Notes: generated from the sequence alone by a model not told the origin. Shown: positions 7,278-15,666, numbered from the stretch's first letter. The stretch is DNA of 18,437 nucleotides from Zoogloeaceae bacterium (GCA_031274855.1 JAISPO010000120.1:1-18437), one strand, 5' to 3'. A program made the numbers and translations.

Positions 7278-8191
7278 ACATCCTGCTCGCCAACCCGCGC
7301 GGCTTCTGCGCCGGCGTCGAACGCGCCATCGCCATTGTCGAGCGCGCGCTGGAAACATTTGGCGCGCCCATTTACGTCCGCCACGAAGTCGTGCACAACA
7401 AATATGTCGTCGGCAACCTGCGCGCCAAAGGCGCGGTGTTCGTCGATGAACTCGATCAAGTGCCCGATGATGCCATCGTCATTTTCAGCGCCCATGGCGT
7501 ATCCAGAGCGGTTGTCGCAGAAGCGGCGCGGCGCGGCCTGCGCGCCTTCGACGCCACCTGTCCGCTGGTCACCAAGGTGCATCTCGAAGTCGCCCGCCAT
7601 CGCGCTCACGGGCGCGAAGTCGTGATGATCGGCCACAGGGGCCACCCCGAAGTCGAAGGCACCATGGGCCAAAGCAGCGATGGCATGTACCTCGTCGAAA
7701 AAGTGGCCGACGTGCCGCAACTCGTTTTGCGCACACCGGAGGCTGTCGCTTACGTCACCCAGACCACTCTCTCGGTCGATGACGCCGCCGCCATCGTCGC
7801 CGCGCTACGCGCCCGCTTCCCCGCCATCGTCGGCCCCAAGCGGGACGACATTTGTTACGCCACCCAGAACCGCCAGGACGCCGTGCGCGAACTCGCCGAA
7901 ACCTGCGATGTCGTCCTCGTCGTCGGCTCGACGACCAGCTCAAACTCCAACCGGCTGCGCGAAGTCGCCGAAGGCAAAGGCCGCCCCGCCCACCTGATCG
8001 ACGGCCCCGAAGAAATCCAGCCCGCATGGCTCGCCGGTAAACATTGCGTCGGCCTCACCGCCGGCGCTTCCGCCCCCGAAATCCTCGTTGAACAAGTCAT
8101 CGCCCGCCTCAAAGAACTCGGCGCCAAACACATCCACATCCAGCCCAGCGAAGCGGAACGAATCAGCTTCCCACTACCGAAGCTGCGCTAA
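7274..8191 (+). CDS. ispH: 4-hydroxy-3-methylbut-2-enyl diphosphate reductase IspH (apparent ATA start)
   Basis: IspH is the 4Fe-4S enzyme of the last MEP-pathway step, turning HMBPP into IPP and DMAPP. Counting from the ATA at 7274, the conserved residues land exactly on E. coli numbering: Cys12, His41, His74, Cys96, His124 and Glu126; the third cluster Cys is 194 (E. coli 197). The product is 305 residues, slightly short at the C-terminus. No ATG, GTG or TTG occurs in this frame between the in-frame TGA at 7247 and Cys12. A CTG at 7283 is the only near-cognate alternative, and the first standard start is the GTG at 7391, which would delete Cys12. GTGGGGA lies about eight bases before the ATA and could act as ribosome site. 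ATA overlaps the fkpB stop as ATAG. Function is firm; the initiation codon is inferred. Confidence 0.92.
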   Translation: MDILLANPRGFCAGVERAIAIVERALETFGAPIYVRHEVVHNKYVVGNLRAKGAVFVDELDQVPDDAIVIFSAHGVSRAVVAEAARRGLRAFDATCPLVTKVHLEVARHRAHGREVVMIGHRGHPEVEGTMGQSSDGMYLVEKVADVPQLVLRTPEAVAYVTQTTLSVDDAAAIVAALRARFPAIVGPKRDDICYATQNRQDAVRELAETCDVVLVVGSTTSSNSNRLREVAEGKGRPAHLIDGPEEIQPAWLAGKHCVGLTAGASAPEILVEQVIARLKELGAKHIHIQPSEAERISFPLPKLR

Positions 8192-8204
8192 ACGCGCACA
8201 GCCC

Positions 8205-8241
8205 AAAAAATTACGGGGTTCATCTATCCGATGAACCCCGT
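8205..8241 (-). terminator. Intrinsic terminator of the pil cluster
   Basis: Read on the minus strand, an 11-bp perfect stem ACGGGGTTCAT / ATGAACCCCGT (8241-8231 and 8223-8213, 7-nt loop) is followed after AA by six Ts (8210-8205). It lies about 50 bp past the pilY1 stop. On the plus strand the same hairpin lies 22 bp past ispH but has no T-tract, so it may only slow or process the ispH transcript. A second hairpin CGGGCGG/CCGCCCG (8257-8263 and 8271-8277) sits between it and pilY1 without a T-tract on either strand. Confidence 0.8.
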
Positions 8242-8292
8242 TACCTGAACCCTGACCGGGCGGTGTTGCGCCGCCCGTGGATTGCCAGCCGA

Positions 8293-11200
8293 TCAGTTGC
8301 TGTTCAGTTCGTGCCAGATCATGCGGGTACCCGGGCTGCGGCCCTGACTGAAGCTGGTATTATCTTCAGGGATATCCACGACTACTTTTCCCGCACCGGC
8401 GCCGATTCCCAGCACGTGGCCATGTTTTTTGCCATCCTTATCTCTTGTCTGGAATGTTGTGAGCCCGAACAACGGCGACGAGAAAGTATTGGTCAAGTAG
8501 CTCGGTTGCTCGGGGGCGAACCCACTGGTAATAGCATTGAACATATAGAGATAACCCTCTCCCCCTATACTGCACGATTTTTCCGAAGTGGGTCTTGTCG
8601 CGGTGACAATGAGCACAGGACCATATTTCTGCGCCGCGACATGGACCAGCTGACCGGTGGGCAGGTTGTAATACCAACCCGCCTCTTTTGCCCAGTTAAT
8701 AACCGAGCTGGAGGAACTGGCTGATCGCAACTCGCTGGTGGAGACGGAGCCGGATGCGCCGGTGTCTTCGCCCTTGGCAGTGACCGTCTTGTCCCTGATT
8801 GCATAGATCGTTCCTGTCTGCGTTCCCCTCAAATCACTCTGGCCCAGATAGCGGCCGGTACCGAAGAAGAGGGCGATACTCGAACTGGCTTTGTCTACAT
8901 TCGATACCAGCGGCAGCACGGTAATCGGTTTTGCCGTTCCCAGCGAAATGATCTTGTAGGAGACATCCTTGTTGACATCAAAGCCCCAGAGATTGCCGAG
9001 CAGGTCGCCGCCATAGATGCGCAAGGCGGTGTTATTCGCGGCCAAATCCGGCACAAAACCGTTCAAGGCCGCCAAGCCGCTGTCGCTGACGCCGGTGCCG
9101 ATCTTCTTGAGCTTTTTACCAGTGGCGGCGTCGAGCACGAAAACATAGCCTTTCCCGTCACCCGGAGAGGTGTTGTTGTAGCCAGAGGCGATTACCACCA
9201 CCCAAGTGCCGTTCTTGAGCTTGGTAATTTGCGGCATGCCGTAGGTATAACCCAGATCGTTATCGTATTCGGTATCCGTGTCGTGGAGAGTGGCAGAGAA
9301 GGTCCACAGCAGCTTCGGTGAGCCGGGGCTGGTTATGTCGAGCGCGTAAATACCGCGACCACCCTTGCCCAGTGCGCCGACGAGAATCGTCTTCCATGCG
9401 CCATCATTGATGTCGCCGGTGACGATCGGGCCGTCAACATAGTACTGGTGGTTTTTCGAATAACTCTGGTCGGCCAGCTTGAAGAGGTTGGGCATGACCT
9501 GAGGCGGAATAAAAGCCCACTGCTCCGTCCCGTTCGTGGCATCGAAAGCATGCAACATGCCATCATTGGCCCCTGCATAGACCATTTTTTCACGACCCTC
9601 ATTCGAGTCCTTGAAAGCACCGTAACCGTCATCCTTGTAGTCGTAGGCGGGTTTGCCGACAAAAACCGGACCCGCATGAATGATATCGCCGAGCACATTT
9701 TGGCGCGTACGATAAAAGGCTCCGTAATTCGGGCAGGCCGCTTGGAAGTCGGGCGCGCGCGACCGGTTCTCGTACATATTTTCGCCGCGCAGGTAGTTAA
9801 CCAGCGTTTCTCCTGTCGCTCGGCTCAACTCAGAACTCAGGTCGGTGGAAGGCTTAGAGCAGCGCTGATCAATTTTTCCCGACTGAAACTGGCTGAGTCT
9901 GCTCGTGTCAAACCAAGTTTTTTGTGTGCTGTTGAGATTCTCCCAACGGAACGGCTCAAGGGTGATAGAGCTACTGCCTGACTTGGCGAAGTAAATCGTG
10001 CGGTTTTGGCTGTTATTGCCACAGTCGCCGGTGATCTTGTTGTTTAGCTGTCCTTGGGCCCGCCAGACCGGCATGTCGTTGATCTCGCCGGACTCCGGAT
10101 CAATGGCGTAAGCCTCCATATTGCCATTCCAGTCCACCGTCTGGTAGCTGGCGACATAGACGAGGTTGTCTCCCTCAACCGGCTGCAGGGTGCTGAGCGC
10201 CGCAGCCGCGGCAGAACCCTCGGCTTTGCTGATGGTCAAGAACGTCTCTTCCATGGCGCTGACCACATCTTGCGGAGTTTGCGCCGAGAAATACTGGCCG
10301 CGCCCATTAACGGCGGCATGCCACAGGTCGTCGGCTTTTGGCAGGGAATGTATATCTTCAAAATAGCCGCCAGCACTTGGTGGCCGAGACCAGTTCTTGG
10401 TCCCCTGTCTGATTTCCCAGAAATCGCCCGAAGTCGCGGTCTTGTAGTCGGGCCGGTACTCCAGATAGCCATCCATGCCCAAGCCGACGGTAAAGGTCGT
10501 CATGTGCTGCCAAGGCGCCACGTCGTCCAAGGCCGGGTCGCTGCCAGTGGGCAGCACATTCTTTATCTCGAAGTCGCTTTTGTCCTTGCGAAGATCGGTA
10601 TGGTAGTAATAGTAGGCGACATCGGCCAGCGAGGACCCATCGTCGTCGCGGAGTGACCGCGTATATACATCGCACTCCGGTCGCGTGGCAGGGGGGCATC
10701 CGCCGAGAGCGCCGGTCGCGTTGCACTCGACTACCTTGGAAGTGTCTTCGTTACATCTTGGTGTCATCAGGTTGGTGGTGGCAGTGCTGGTCCCGGATAT
10801 TTTGAGACACGCCGGCGGGTCACTGGTAGCAGTGGCGGTGTTAGCCGTACTGCAGCGAACCCCATAGTCCGGATTGCCGGAATGACCGTCAGTGCGGGGA
10901 TTGCCATAGATGATGTTGCCAGGCAGGTTATTTCCCTGCTCATCATTCCATGCGCCATCGGTGAATGTAATCGAATAGTTACGCTGACAGGAATACTGCA
11001 CGGGATCGAGATGAGTGCCGTTGATGGTATGCCTGCCCGCATAAAGCCTGCCTATCCAAGCTAAGGATCGCCGTAGCGGGGTGCCGCCGTCATTGATCGC
11101 AGTTCCGATTACATGGTCATAGAATTTGGTGCGCTGGCTCCCCTCAAAATCGCGGATCTGAAGATAAGCCGTGTGATTGCCAACAGCGGCTTCCGTTGTG

Positions 11201-12324
11201 TCGTTATTATGGATAGTCATAAAGCCAACACGGGCATGAAGGCAGTTGAGGTCATCCGGGTCATCGGGGACGGACCTGCCTTGTACGTCTTTGAAGGCAA
11301 GGGTCACCGCCGATTTCAGCACGTTGCCGCGCATCCGGTACCAAGCAAACCAGTTGGCGAAGTTGCGCATTTCTTCGAGGTAAGTGCAATCACTGCCTTT
11401 GCAGTCGGTTCGTGTTGGCGCTTTGGGATATGAGTTGCGATCGGGAACGACACGCGTAACCTTCATATTCGAGTAAATCGGGGTTTTGCGGGTTGTGCTC
11501 ATGGTTTTCCCGCAGTCGCCCGCAGGTCTTATTGCAGTCGTGCCGCTACCGGTAAAGCCTGTACACCATTCGACATCGGCTGTGTAGTACTCGGGGCCGC
11601 CAAGAGGGGTGGTGGTGGTGTTGATAGCGGCCGTATTACTACCCCCTGGATAATCCCAAGTAGTACTGTATGTGCTATTCGGGTACATATAGTTGTAACC
11701 CGTTTCACCCTCGTTGGCATCCTTGCAATTGGGGTTATTAACGTTACCGGCACCGATGCAGTATTTCCGGTTTGGATAGTGCCTAGCCAGGTCGCGGGTG
11801 TCGGTAGTCGCGTTGGTGGCAGAGCCAGCGTTACCCCCTATGCCATAGCCATTGTGTGGCACCTTGTCAAAAGTGGTGTCATTTTCTGCCTTCCAGCCAC
11901 GGTTGCCGCCTTTGGAACCCAAAGTCACGCCATTGGCGTCCACGGGCGGGGTATAGGTGACTGCCGGGTTATAAGCAAGCCCGTTGGTACCGGACAGCCG
12001 CCAACACGGGCGGCGATGTTGGCTATCATAACCGGCAGCATAATCGCCGAGGGCTTCAGCATAATCGCCACAGCTTGTCAATGAGGTGCCAGCATTATTT
12101 CTCTGACCATTAACAGCCCCATCCTTCGGGGCGTATCTCTGCATACTGGAGGAGTTATCAAAGTTCAGCATGATATTGGGCAGCACCTGGATCTCGGCAC
12201 CGTTGACCAGCGGGAAATCAGCCAAGTCGGTAGCTTGGCTTTGCGGAAAAGCGCAGAGCAGGGCGGCGAGTGGAAGGGCTGCAAAATAGCGGGTGATTGA
12301 TCGATTTTTGTGGAGGGGGGGCAT
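8293..12324 (-). CDS. pilY1: Type IV pilus tip adhesin / assembly factor PilY1
   Basis: PilY1 sits at the pilus tip with the minor pilins, primes assembly, and in known relatives mediates adhesion and surface sensing. The 1343-residue protein has a signal peptide (hydrophobic 13-25, cleavage near SQA 29-31). It then has a von Willebrand A-like N-terminal half with a complete MIDAS set: Asp56-x-Ser58-x-Ser60 in NFDNSSS, Thr415 in DGGTPLR and Asp456 in TFTDG. Sixteen cysteines lie between 85 and 551. The C-terminal half (about 875-1320) is the PilC-type beta-propeller: GDIIHAGPVFVG, YAGANDGMLHAFDA, VDGPIVTGD, LVGALGKGGRGIYALDI, DLGYTYG, YGGDLLGNLWGFD and FFGTGRYLG. A loop DTDTEYDND (1015-1023) fits a calcium-binding pattern. 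AAAGGAG lies six bases before the ATG at 12324. It is last in the pil cluster, 35 bp after pilX. Confidence 0.95.
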   Translation of the reverse strand: MPPLHKNRSITRYFAALPLAALLCAFPQSQATDLADFPLVNGAEIQVLPNIMLNFDNSSSMQRYAPKDGAVNGQRNNAGTSLTSCGDYAEALGDYAAGYDSQHRRPCWRLSGTNGLAYNPAVTYTPPVDANGVTLGSKGGNRGWKAENDTTFDKVPHNGYGIGGNAGSATNATTDTRDLARHYPNRKYCIGAGNVNNPNCKDANEGETGYNYMYPNSTYSTTWDYPGGSNTAAINTTTTPLGGPEYYTADVEWCTGFTGSGTTAIRPAGDCGKTMSTTRKTPIYSNMKVTRVVPDRNSYPKAPTRTDCKGSDCTYLEEMRNFANWFAWYRMRGNVLKSAVTLAFKDVQGRSVPDDPDDLNCLHARVGFMTIHNNDTTEAAVGNHTAYLQIRDFEGSQRTKFYDHVIGTAINDGGTPLRRSLAWIGRLYAGRHTINGTHLDPVQYSCQRNYSITFTDGAWNDEQGNNLPGNIIYGNPRTDGHSGNPDYGVRCSTANTATATSDPPACLKISGTSTATTNLMTPRCNEDTSKVVECNATGALGGCPPATRPECDVYTRSLRDDDGSSLADVAYYYYHTDLRKDKSDFEIKNVLPTGSDPALDDVAPWQHMTTFTVGLGMDGYLEYRPDYKTATSGDFWEIRQGTKNWSRPPSAGGYFEDIHSLPKADDLWHAAVNGRGQYFSAQTPQDVVSAMEETFLTISKAEGSAAAAALSTLQPVEGDNLVYVASYQTVDWNGNMEAYAIDPESGEINDMPVWRAQGQLNNKITGDCGNNSQNRTIYFAKSGSSSITLEPFRWENLNSTQKTWFDTSRLSQFQSGKIDQRCSKPSTDLSSELSRATGETLVNYLRGENMYENRSRAPDFQAACPNYGAFYRTRQNVLGDIIHAGPVFVGKPAYDYKDDGYGAFKDSNEGREKMVYAGANDGMLHAFDATNGTEQWAFIPPQVMPNLFKLADQSYSKNHQYYVDGPIVTGDINDGAWKTILVGALGKGGRGIYALDITSPGSPKLLWTFSATLHDTDTEYDNDLGYTYGMPQITKLKNGTWVVVIASGYNNTSPGDGKGYVFVLDAATGKKLKKIGTGVSDSGLAALNGFVPDLAANNTALRIYGGDLLGNLWGFDVNKDVSYKIISLGTAKPITVLPLVSNVDKASSSIALFFGTGRYLGQSDLRGTQTGTIYAIRDKTVTAKGEDTGASGSVSTSELRSASSSSSVINWAKEAGWYYNLPTGQLVHVAAQKYGPVLIVTATRPTSEKSCSIGGEGYLYMFNAITSGFAPEQPSYLTNTFSSPLFGLTTFQTRDKDGKKHGHVLGIGAGAGKVVVDIPEDNTSFSQGRSPGTRMIWHELNSN

Positions 12325-12359
12325 GTTATTCTCCTTTGGTCAAAGGCTGTGACAGCGGC

Positions 12360-13004
12360 TTAGACGGCAATGAATACCTGAACATAACTCCAAGTGTTGC
12401 GCGGGCCGGCCGCGCGGATGGTGACCCGGTAAACCGGGCTGCTGGCTTGGAGGGTGCCTTCCGGGTCGGGGGCTAGAATCAAATCGTTCCGGCTGTTGTA
12501 GACGTCGTCACCATCACCAGTGGCGATTGAGTCGCATATGTCCGGGTTGAACGGCCCAGCCTTGTCGCACATGCGCTGAATCACATAACAGGCAACATTA
12601 CCGGCGGTATCCGTTCCTGTCGCCGGCAGGCAGGTGGGCGTAATAGAACCGCTGCTCGAATGGTGGGTGTTGTCCTCCCACCTGACGTCTGTACCGGTGA
12701 GATTGATCCCGGTACGGATTGCGTAGTAGCCGCTACTTGAACTGTCGCTTTCAAGCGCCGTTGGCGAGTCGATTGTCGTTTTCATCAGCCATTTGCGCGC
12801 AGCTTCAAGGCCGGCATCGGTACTTTCCCGTGCGGTTTGCCGGAAAGCCATGTTGCTGGCAACCAGAACATTGGTGTCGACCGAGCGGATCAGGGCAATG
12901 CCGGCCATTGCCATTGCGGCCAGGGCGATCAGCGCGATGAGCAGGGCAATGCCGGATTGACGATGGGGGCGGGGCAAAAGGAAGGGGTGATGGATTGGGT
13001 TCAT
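12360..13004 (-). CDS. pilX: Minor pilin / assembly protein PilX
   Basis: PilX is a minor pilin of the type IV pilus priming complex in the inner membrane. The 214-residue product has the PilX N-terminal pattern: a basic leader ending in HRQSG (cleavage Gly18|Ile19), a hydrophobic helix IALLIALIALAAMAMAGIAL, and RSVDTNVLVASNMAFRQTA. The mature protein has Ile, not Glu, at position +5, as is usual for PilX and its type II secretion counterpart GspK; this suggests it tops the priming complex. The C-terminus ends in a beta-rich, pilin-like segment (VYRVTIRAAGP...VQVFIAV). I chose the ATG at 13004, two bases after the pilW stop; an in-frame ATG at 13019 (MDEVN) overlaps pilW and is possible. Four cysteines in the middle may form disulfides. 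Confidence 0.9.
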   Translation of the reverse strand: MNPIHHPFLLPRPHRQSGIALLIALIALAAMAMAGIALIRSVDTNVLVASNMAFRQTARESTDAGLEAARKWLMKTTIDSPTALESDSSSSGYYAIRTGINLTGTDVRWEDNTHHSSSGSITPTCLPATGTDTAGNVACYVIQRMCDKAGPFNPDICDSIATGDGDDVYNSRNDLILAPDPEGTLQASSPVYRVTIRAAGPRNTWSYVQVFIAV

Positions 13005-13006
13005 GT

Positions 13007-14167
13007 TCACTTCATCCATAGAAGATTTCTGATCGGGATGGTCGACTCGAGTGCCTTGTAGCGGTAACAATCCCAGTCGCCGCCCAAGCCACCGGTGCTG
13101 AAGTTGGCCCAAGACGGCCAATTAGCGGTTTGGGTATCAGTAGTGGCGTTGCAACCGCCGGGGCTGGGCTTTTGGTATTCCTCATTGCGTACCAGTATCG
13201 CCACGCGGATGGCTTTGATCCGGCGAACATGGACCAGATCACTCGCCGCCATGGTGACTCCGAGGGGGGACCTGATCCCGGCCCATTCGTTATCGGCGTT
13301 AACCCATTGGATAGCCTTCCCCGCCTCTCCCTCAGCAGGAACAACGCCATACTGCGCTTTTAGAGCGACGATGTTGGGTGCCACCACGGAGGTGGGGGGC
13401 TTGGTAACGAGCGCGTTGCCGAGCGGGGGAGCGCCAAGATCTGCATTCTCGACTTCGAGTTGCTGGTTGCGGATGCGCCAAGTAGTACGATAAAGGCCAG
13501 GGAGGCATTGGAGCGAGGTCTTGTATTTCCCGAAGGTGTGCCCCGTATAGCTGGCCGGGAAGTTGAAACCTCTTCCGGGGCTCTTCTGGATGTTCCCGTT
13601 GGGATCATCGGAAGAAGAAGAACCGGTTACCGTTATCAGCGCGCAAGTACTGCCCTCAATCATCATGGCCAAGAGGGCCGTGGTGGCCAAAATCCTCGGA
13701 TCGCAGTTCCGTACCGCCCTGGTGCTGATGTCGGAGGCCGACACGGACTTGTCCTCGGTGAGCATTAAGGTGGCATACCGGGTATCACCATTGTCGCTAT
13801 TGGGCGATATGTAATGGAGCATGCTGATACTGTCGGAACCTGCGTCGCCATCGTTACGGGTAATGCTTACCACGCTGGATAGCGCAGCGGCCGTTTCCCC
13901 CGGGGATGTTCCCGCTATATTGGCGAGCACGCCGCTGCACTGACTGAAGAGTTGGTAATCCAGCCCGGCTCCGGCCGATCGCGCATGCTGCCCCAGCATG
14001 TTGATGGCAATGGCGCCATTGCCCTGAGCGTCGGAGGCGCCGACGGTGGTGCGCTTTTGCCGCTCGGAAACTTCGAATACCTGAAAGATGACAATGGTGA
14101 CGATAAGGCCGATCAGCAAACCGACTATTATTTCGATCAGCGAGAAGCCGTTGTGTCTGCGGATCAT
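13007..14167 (-). CDS. pilW: Minor pilin PilW
   Basis: PilW is a large minor pilin that joins FimT/FimU, PilV, PilX and PilY1 in the complex that initiates type IV pili. The product is about 386 residues with a short class IVa leader RRHNG and mature start FSLIEIIVGLLIGLIVTIVI, including the Glu at +5. This is followed by FEVSERQKRTTVGASDAQGNGAIAIN, typical of PilW. The body is Ser/Asn/Gly-rich and ends in a Cys-containing segment near GDWDCYRYK. I chose the ATG at 14167, which has AGGA eight bases upstream; an in-frame ATG at 14176, one base after the pilV stop, gives a leader three residues longer. A further upstream ATG at 14233 lies inside pilV and is unlikely. Confidence 0.9.
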   Translation of the reverse strand: MIRRHNGFSLIEIIVGLLIGLIVTIVIFQVFEVSERQKRTTVGASDAQGNGAIAINMLGQHARSAGAGLDYQLFSQCSGVLANIAGTSPGETAAALSSVVSITRNDGDAGSDSISMLHYISPNSDNGDTRYATLMLTEDKSVSASDISTRAVRNCDPRILATTALLAMMIEGSTCALITVTGSSSSDDPNGNIQKSPGRGFNFPASYTGHTFGKYKTSLQCLPGLYRTTWRIRNQQLEVENADLGAPPLGNALVTKPPTSVVAPNIVALKAQYGVVPAEGEAGKAIQWVNADNEWAGIRSPLGVTMAASDLVHVRRIKAIRVAILVRNEEYQKPSPGGCNATTDTQTANWPSWANFSTGGLGGDWDCYRYKALESTIPIRNLLWMK

Positions 14168-14177
14168 GGCGATCATC

Positions 14178-14606
14178 CTATTGGTTGGCGGAGATCTGGG
14201 CGACGGCAATGTGTGTGCTGTTTGCGGTATCACCCGGCGCTACCCAGCTTACTGTTACCGTCACCTCGGTGGAGTCGGTTTTATCGGCGGGTGCCTTGGT
14301 GATGTTTGGAGTACAACTGCCGCCGGGCAGGGCTGCTGCCGCTGCTGCGTCGCATGCGGGGCACGTGTTGGCGGCGATATTGTCCCGGTCTAGCCAAAGC
14401 GTGGCAATGCACTGGCTGGCCAGCAGGCCGGCATCAATCCGGAACTTGGATTTGGTAGCCGCGCTGGTGGCGTTGGCCTGCAAGCCGACCAGCGCCAGTA
14501 CGCCAAAGGCAAAGATGAGAATGGCGATCATGGCTTCAATCAGGGATGCGCCCCGCTGCTTGGCCGGTGCTTGCGCCATAGCAGGATTCCGTTGAGTGTT
14601 CAGCAT
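14178..14606 (-). CDS. pilV: Minor pilin PilV
   Basis: PilV is a minor pilin of the priming complex (GspI-like position). The 142-residue product has a leader ending in KQRG, cleaved at Gly19|Ala20, and mature ASLIEAMIAILIFAFGVLALVGLQA with Glu at +5; the 'EAMIAILIFAFGVLAL' helix is characteristic of PilV. A Cys pair (ANTCPACDAA) and a beta-strand TEVTVTVSWVAPGD follow. The ATG at 14606 overlaps the fimT stop as ATGCTGA (7 nt), with AGGAG ten bases upstream inside fimT, so it is probably translationally coupled. The stop is followed almost directly by pilW. Confidence 0.9.
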   Translation of the reverse strand: MLNTQRNPAMAQAPAKQRGASLIEAMIAILIFAFGVLALVGLQANATSAATKSKFRIDAGLLASQCIATLWLDRDNIAANTCPACDAAAAAALPGGSCTPNITKAPADKTDSTEVTVTVSWVAPGDTANSTHIAVAQISANQ

Positions 14607-15142
14607 TTTCTGGGGTCTCCTGAAGTGTGTACGGCTGGGTCGCAGAGGCGAACCGAGCCGCCTGCCGTGACCGTGACGGTGAGCGGGCGGGTGTTCGGCA
14701 CAGTCGGGAGGCTGACATCAACGCTCGCAATCGCGGCATCCGGAGGACTCTTTGCGCCTATCTTCGTCGTCCACTGCCGGCCAAGGCCGTTGAAGGCGAA
14801 ATCGCTACCCGGCGTCGGTCTAATGGTGACTTGATTGAATTTTTCGGTCGACTCTTGCAGGGTATTGTCCGTGCGCACATCAACAATTTGCCAGAAAGTG
14901 CTGCCGTCATTGACGAGAGAAAAAATCACCGGAGTGTTCGACTTGATGGCCTCCAGACGGGCCATTTGCAGGCCATTCTTGATGCTTTCCGCAGCGGTGC
15001 GGATCTGGGCGTTTCTTATCCAATCCTGAAAGCTCGGAAGGCCGATCATGAGGGCGATGGCAAGCACTGTGATGGTGATGACCAACTCGATCAGGGTGAA
15101 ACCGCCTGATTTGCGCGCGCATTTTGCCGGTAGGGTTAGCAT
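14600..15142 (-). CDS. fimT: Pseudopilin FimT/FimU-like (GspH family)
   Basis: This is a GspH/FimT-type minor pilin, the second component of the priming complex, anchored in the inner membrane before assembly. From the ATG at 15142 it is 180 residues. The leader ends KSGG (cleavage Gly14|Phe15), mature FTLIELVITITVLAIALMIGLPSF has Glu at +5, and AAESIKNGLQMARLEAIKSNTPV is the family hallmark (helix followed by A-x-x-R-NxP-like turn). VDVRTDNTL and a C-terminal RLCDPAVHTSGDPRKC with two cysteines follow. The start overlaps the pilE stop as ATGCTAA (7 nt); an upstream in-frame ATG at 15169 is inside pilE. The symbol fimT versus fimU cannot be settled from sequence alone. Confidence 0.88.
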   Translation of the reverse strand: MLTLPAKCARKSGGFTLIELVITITVLAIALMIGLPSFQDWIRNAQIRTAAESIKNGLQMARLEAIKSNTPVIFSLVNDGSTFWQIVDVRTDNTLQESTEKFNQVTIRPTPGSDFAFNGLGRQWTTKIGAKSPPDAAIASVDVSLPTVPNTRPLTVTVTAGGSVRLCDPAVHTSGDPRKC

Positions 15143-15603
15143 GATCCGCTCTTTCCCAAGATCCAACACGAATCGCTACTGTGACCGCCCCATGAGGACG
15201 GTGTCGACGACGTCTTGGTGTTGCTATTGTTGATCGTGTAAGTGAAACCGGACATTGAGCCTTGCCCTGTTGCCGTTAGCGTATAGGCGCTGGCCGTGCA
15301 GGTAGTACCCACGAAGGTGAAAGATGAACTCGTTGTAGCGTCGCTTGCGCAGTCCGGCGCGTCGGCATAGCTGCGGTTGTTGTCATAATAAAGTTCCAGC
15401 TTGCTGCGCTTGGCCGCGAGACCGGCAGTGGCCTCCTGAATGCGCGCGTGGGTGGCGTAATCCCGATATTGAGGAATCGCGACCGCAGCCAGTACCGCAA
15501 CGATGGCGCAGACGACCATCAATTCAATCAGGGTAAATCCCGCGCCGTTGCGGCGCAGCCGTGAACGACCGGTGTGGCGAGGCTTGAAATGGAGTTCGGA
15601 CAT
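15136..15603 (-). CDS. pilE: Type IV pilin-like protein PilE (minor pilin)
   Basis: This is a pilin of the PilE family and the first gene of the minor-pilin cluster. Its 155 residues comprise an unusually long basic leader (22 residues, ending RNGAG) cleaved before FTLIELMVVCAIVAVLAAVAIPQYRDYATHARIQEA, with Glu at +5. A helix with KRSKLELYYDNNRSYADAP is typical of PilE minor pilins. The C-terminal GGHSSDSCWILGKSGSC has a Cys pair that could close the usual C-terminal disulfide loop. AGGGGGT lies about ten bases before the ATG at 15603. Placement with fimT-pilV-pilW-pilX-pilY1 argues for a minor pilin rather than the major subunit; in P. aeruginosa pilE is at the other end of the cluster. Transcription should start in the region shared with tRNA-Thr. 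Confidence 0.88.
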   Translation of the reverse strand: MSELHFKPRHTGRSRLRRNGAGFTLIELMVVCAIVAVLAAVAIPQYRDYATHARIQEATAGLAAKRSKLELYYDNNRSYADAPDCASDATTSSSFTFVGTTCTASAYTLTATGQGSMSGFTYTINNSNTKTSSTPSSWGGHSSDSCWILGKSGSC

Positions 15604-15666
15604 GGTGAGGTACCCCCTTTGGTTGATAAGCGTAGTCAGGTGGATCCGCCGGGAAAAGGGAAATCG

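Noticed and set aside
8257..8277. GC-rich hairpin as the ispH terminator
   Set aside because: The 7-bp stem is not followed by a T-tract on either strand, so only the 8213-8241 hairpin is called, for the minus strand.
9448..10656. Plus-strand open frames (177 and 200 codons) opposite pilY1
   Set aside because: They lie entirely within the conserved PilY1 coding sequence, show no family resemblance and have no convincing start context.
12360..13004. Missing Glu at +5 of PilX as a defect
   Set aside because: PilX and GspK proteins usually lack this Glu, so it is a family trait rather than a broken gene.
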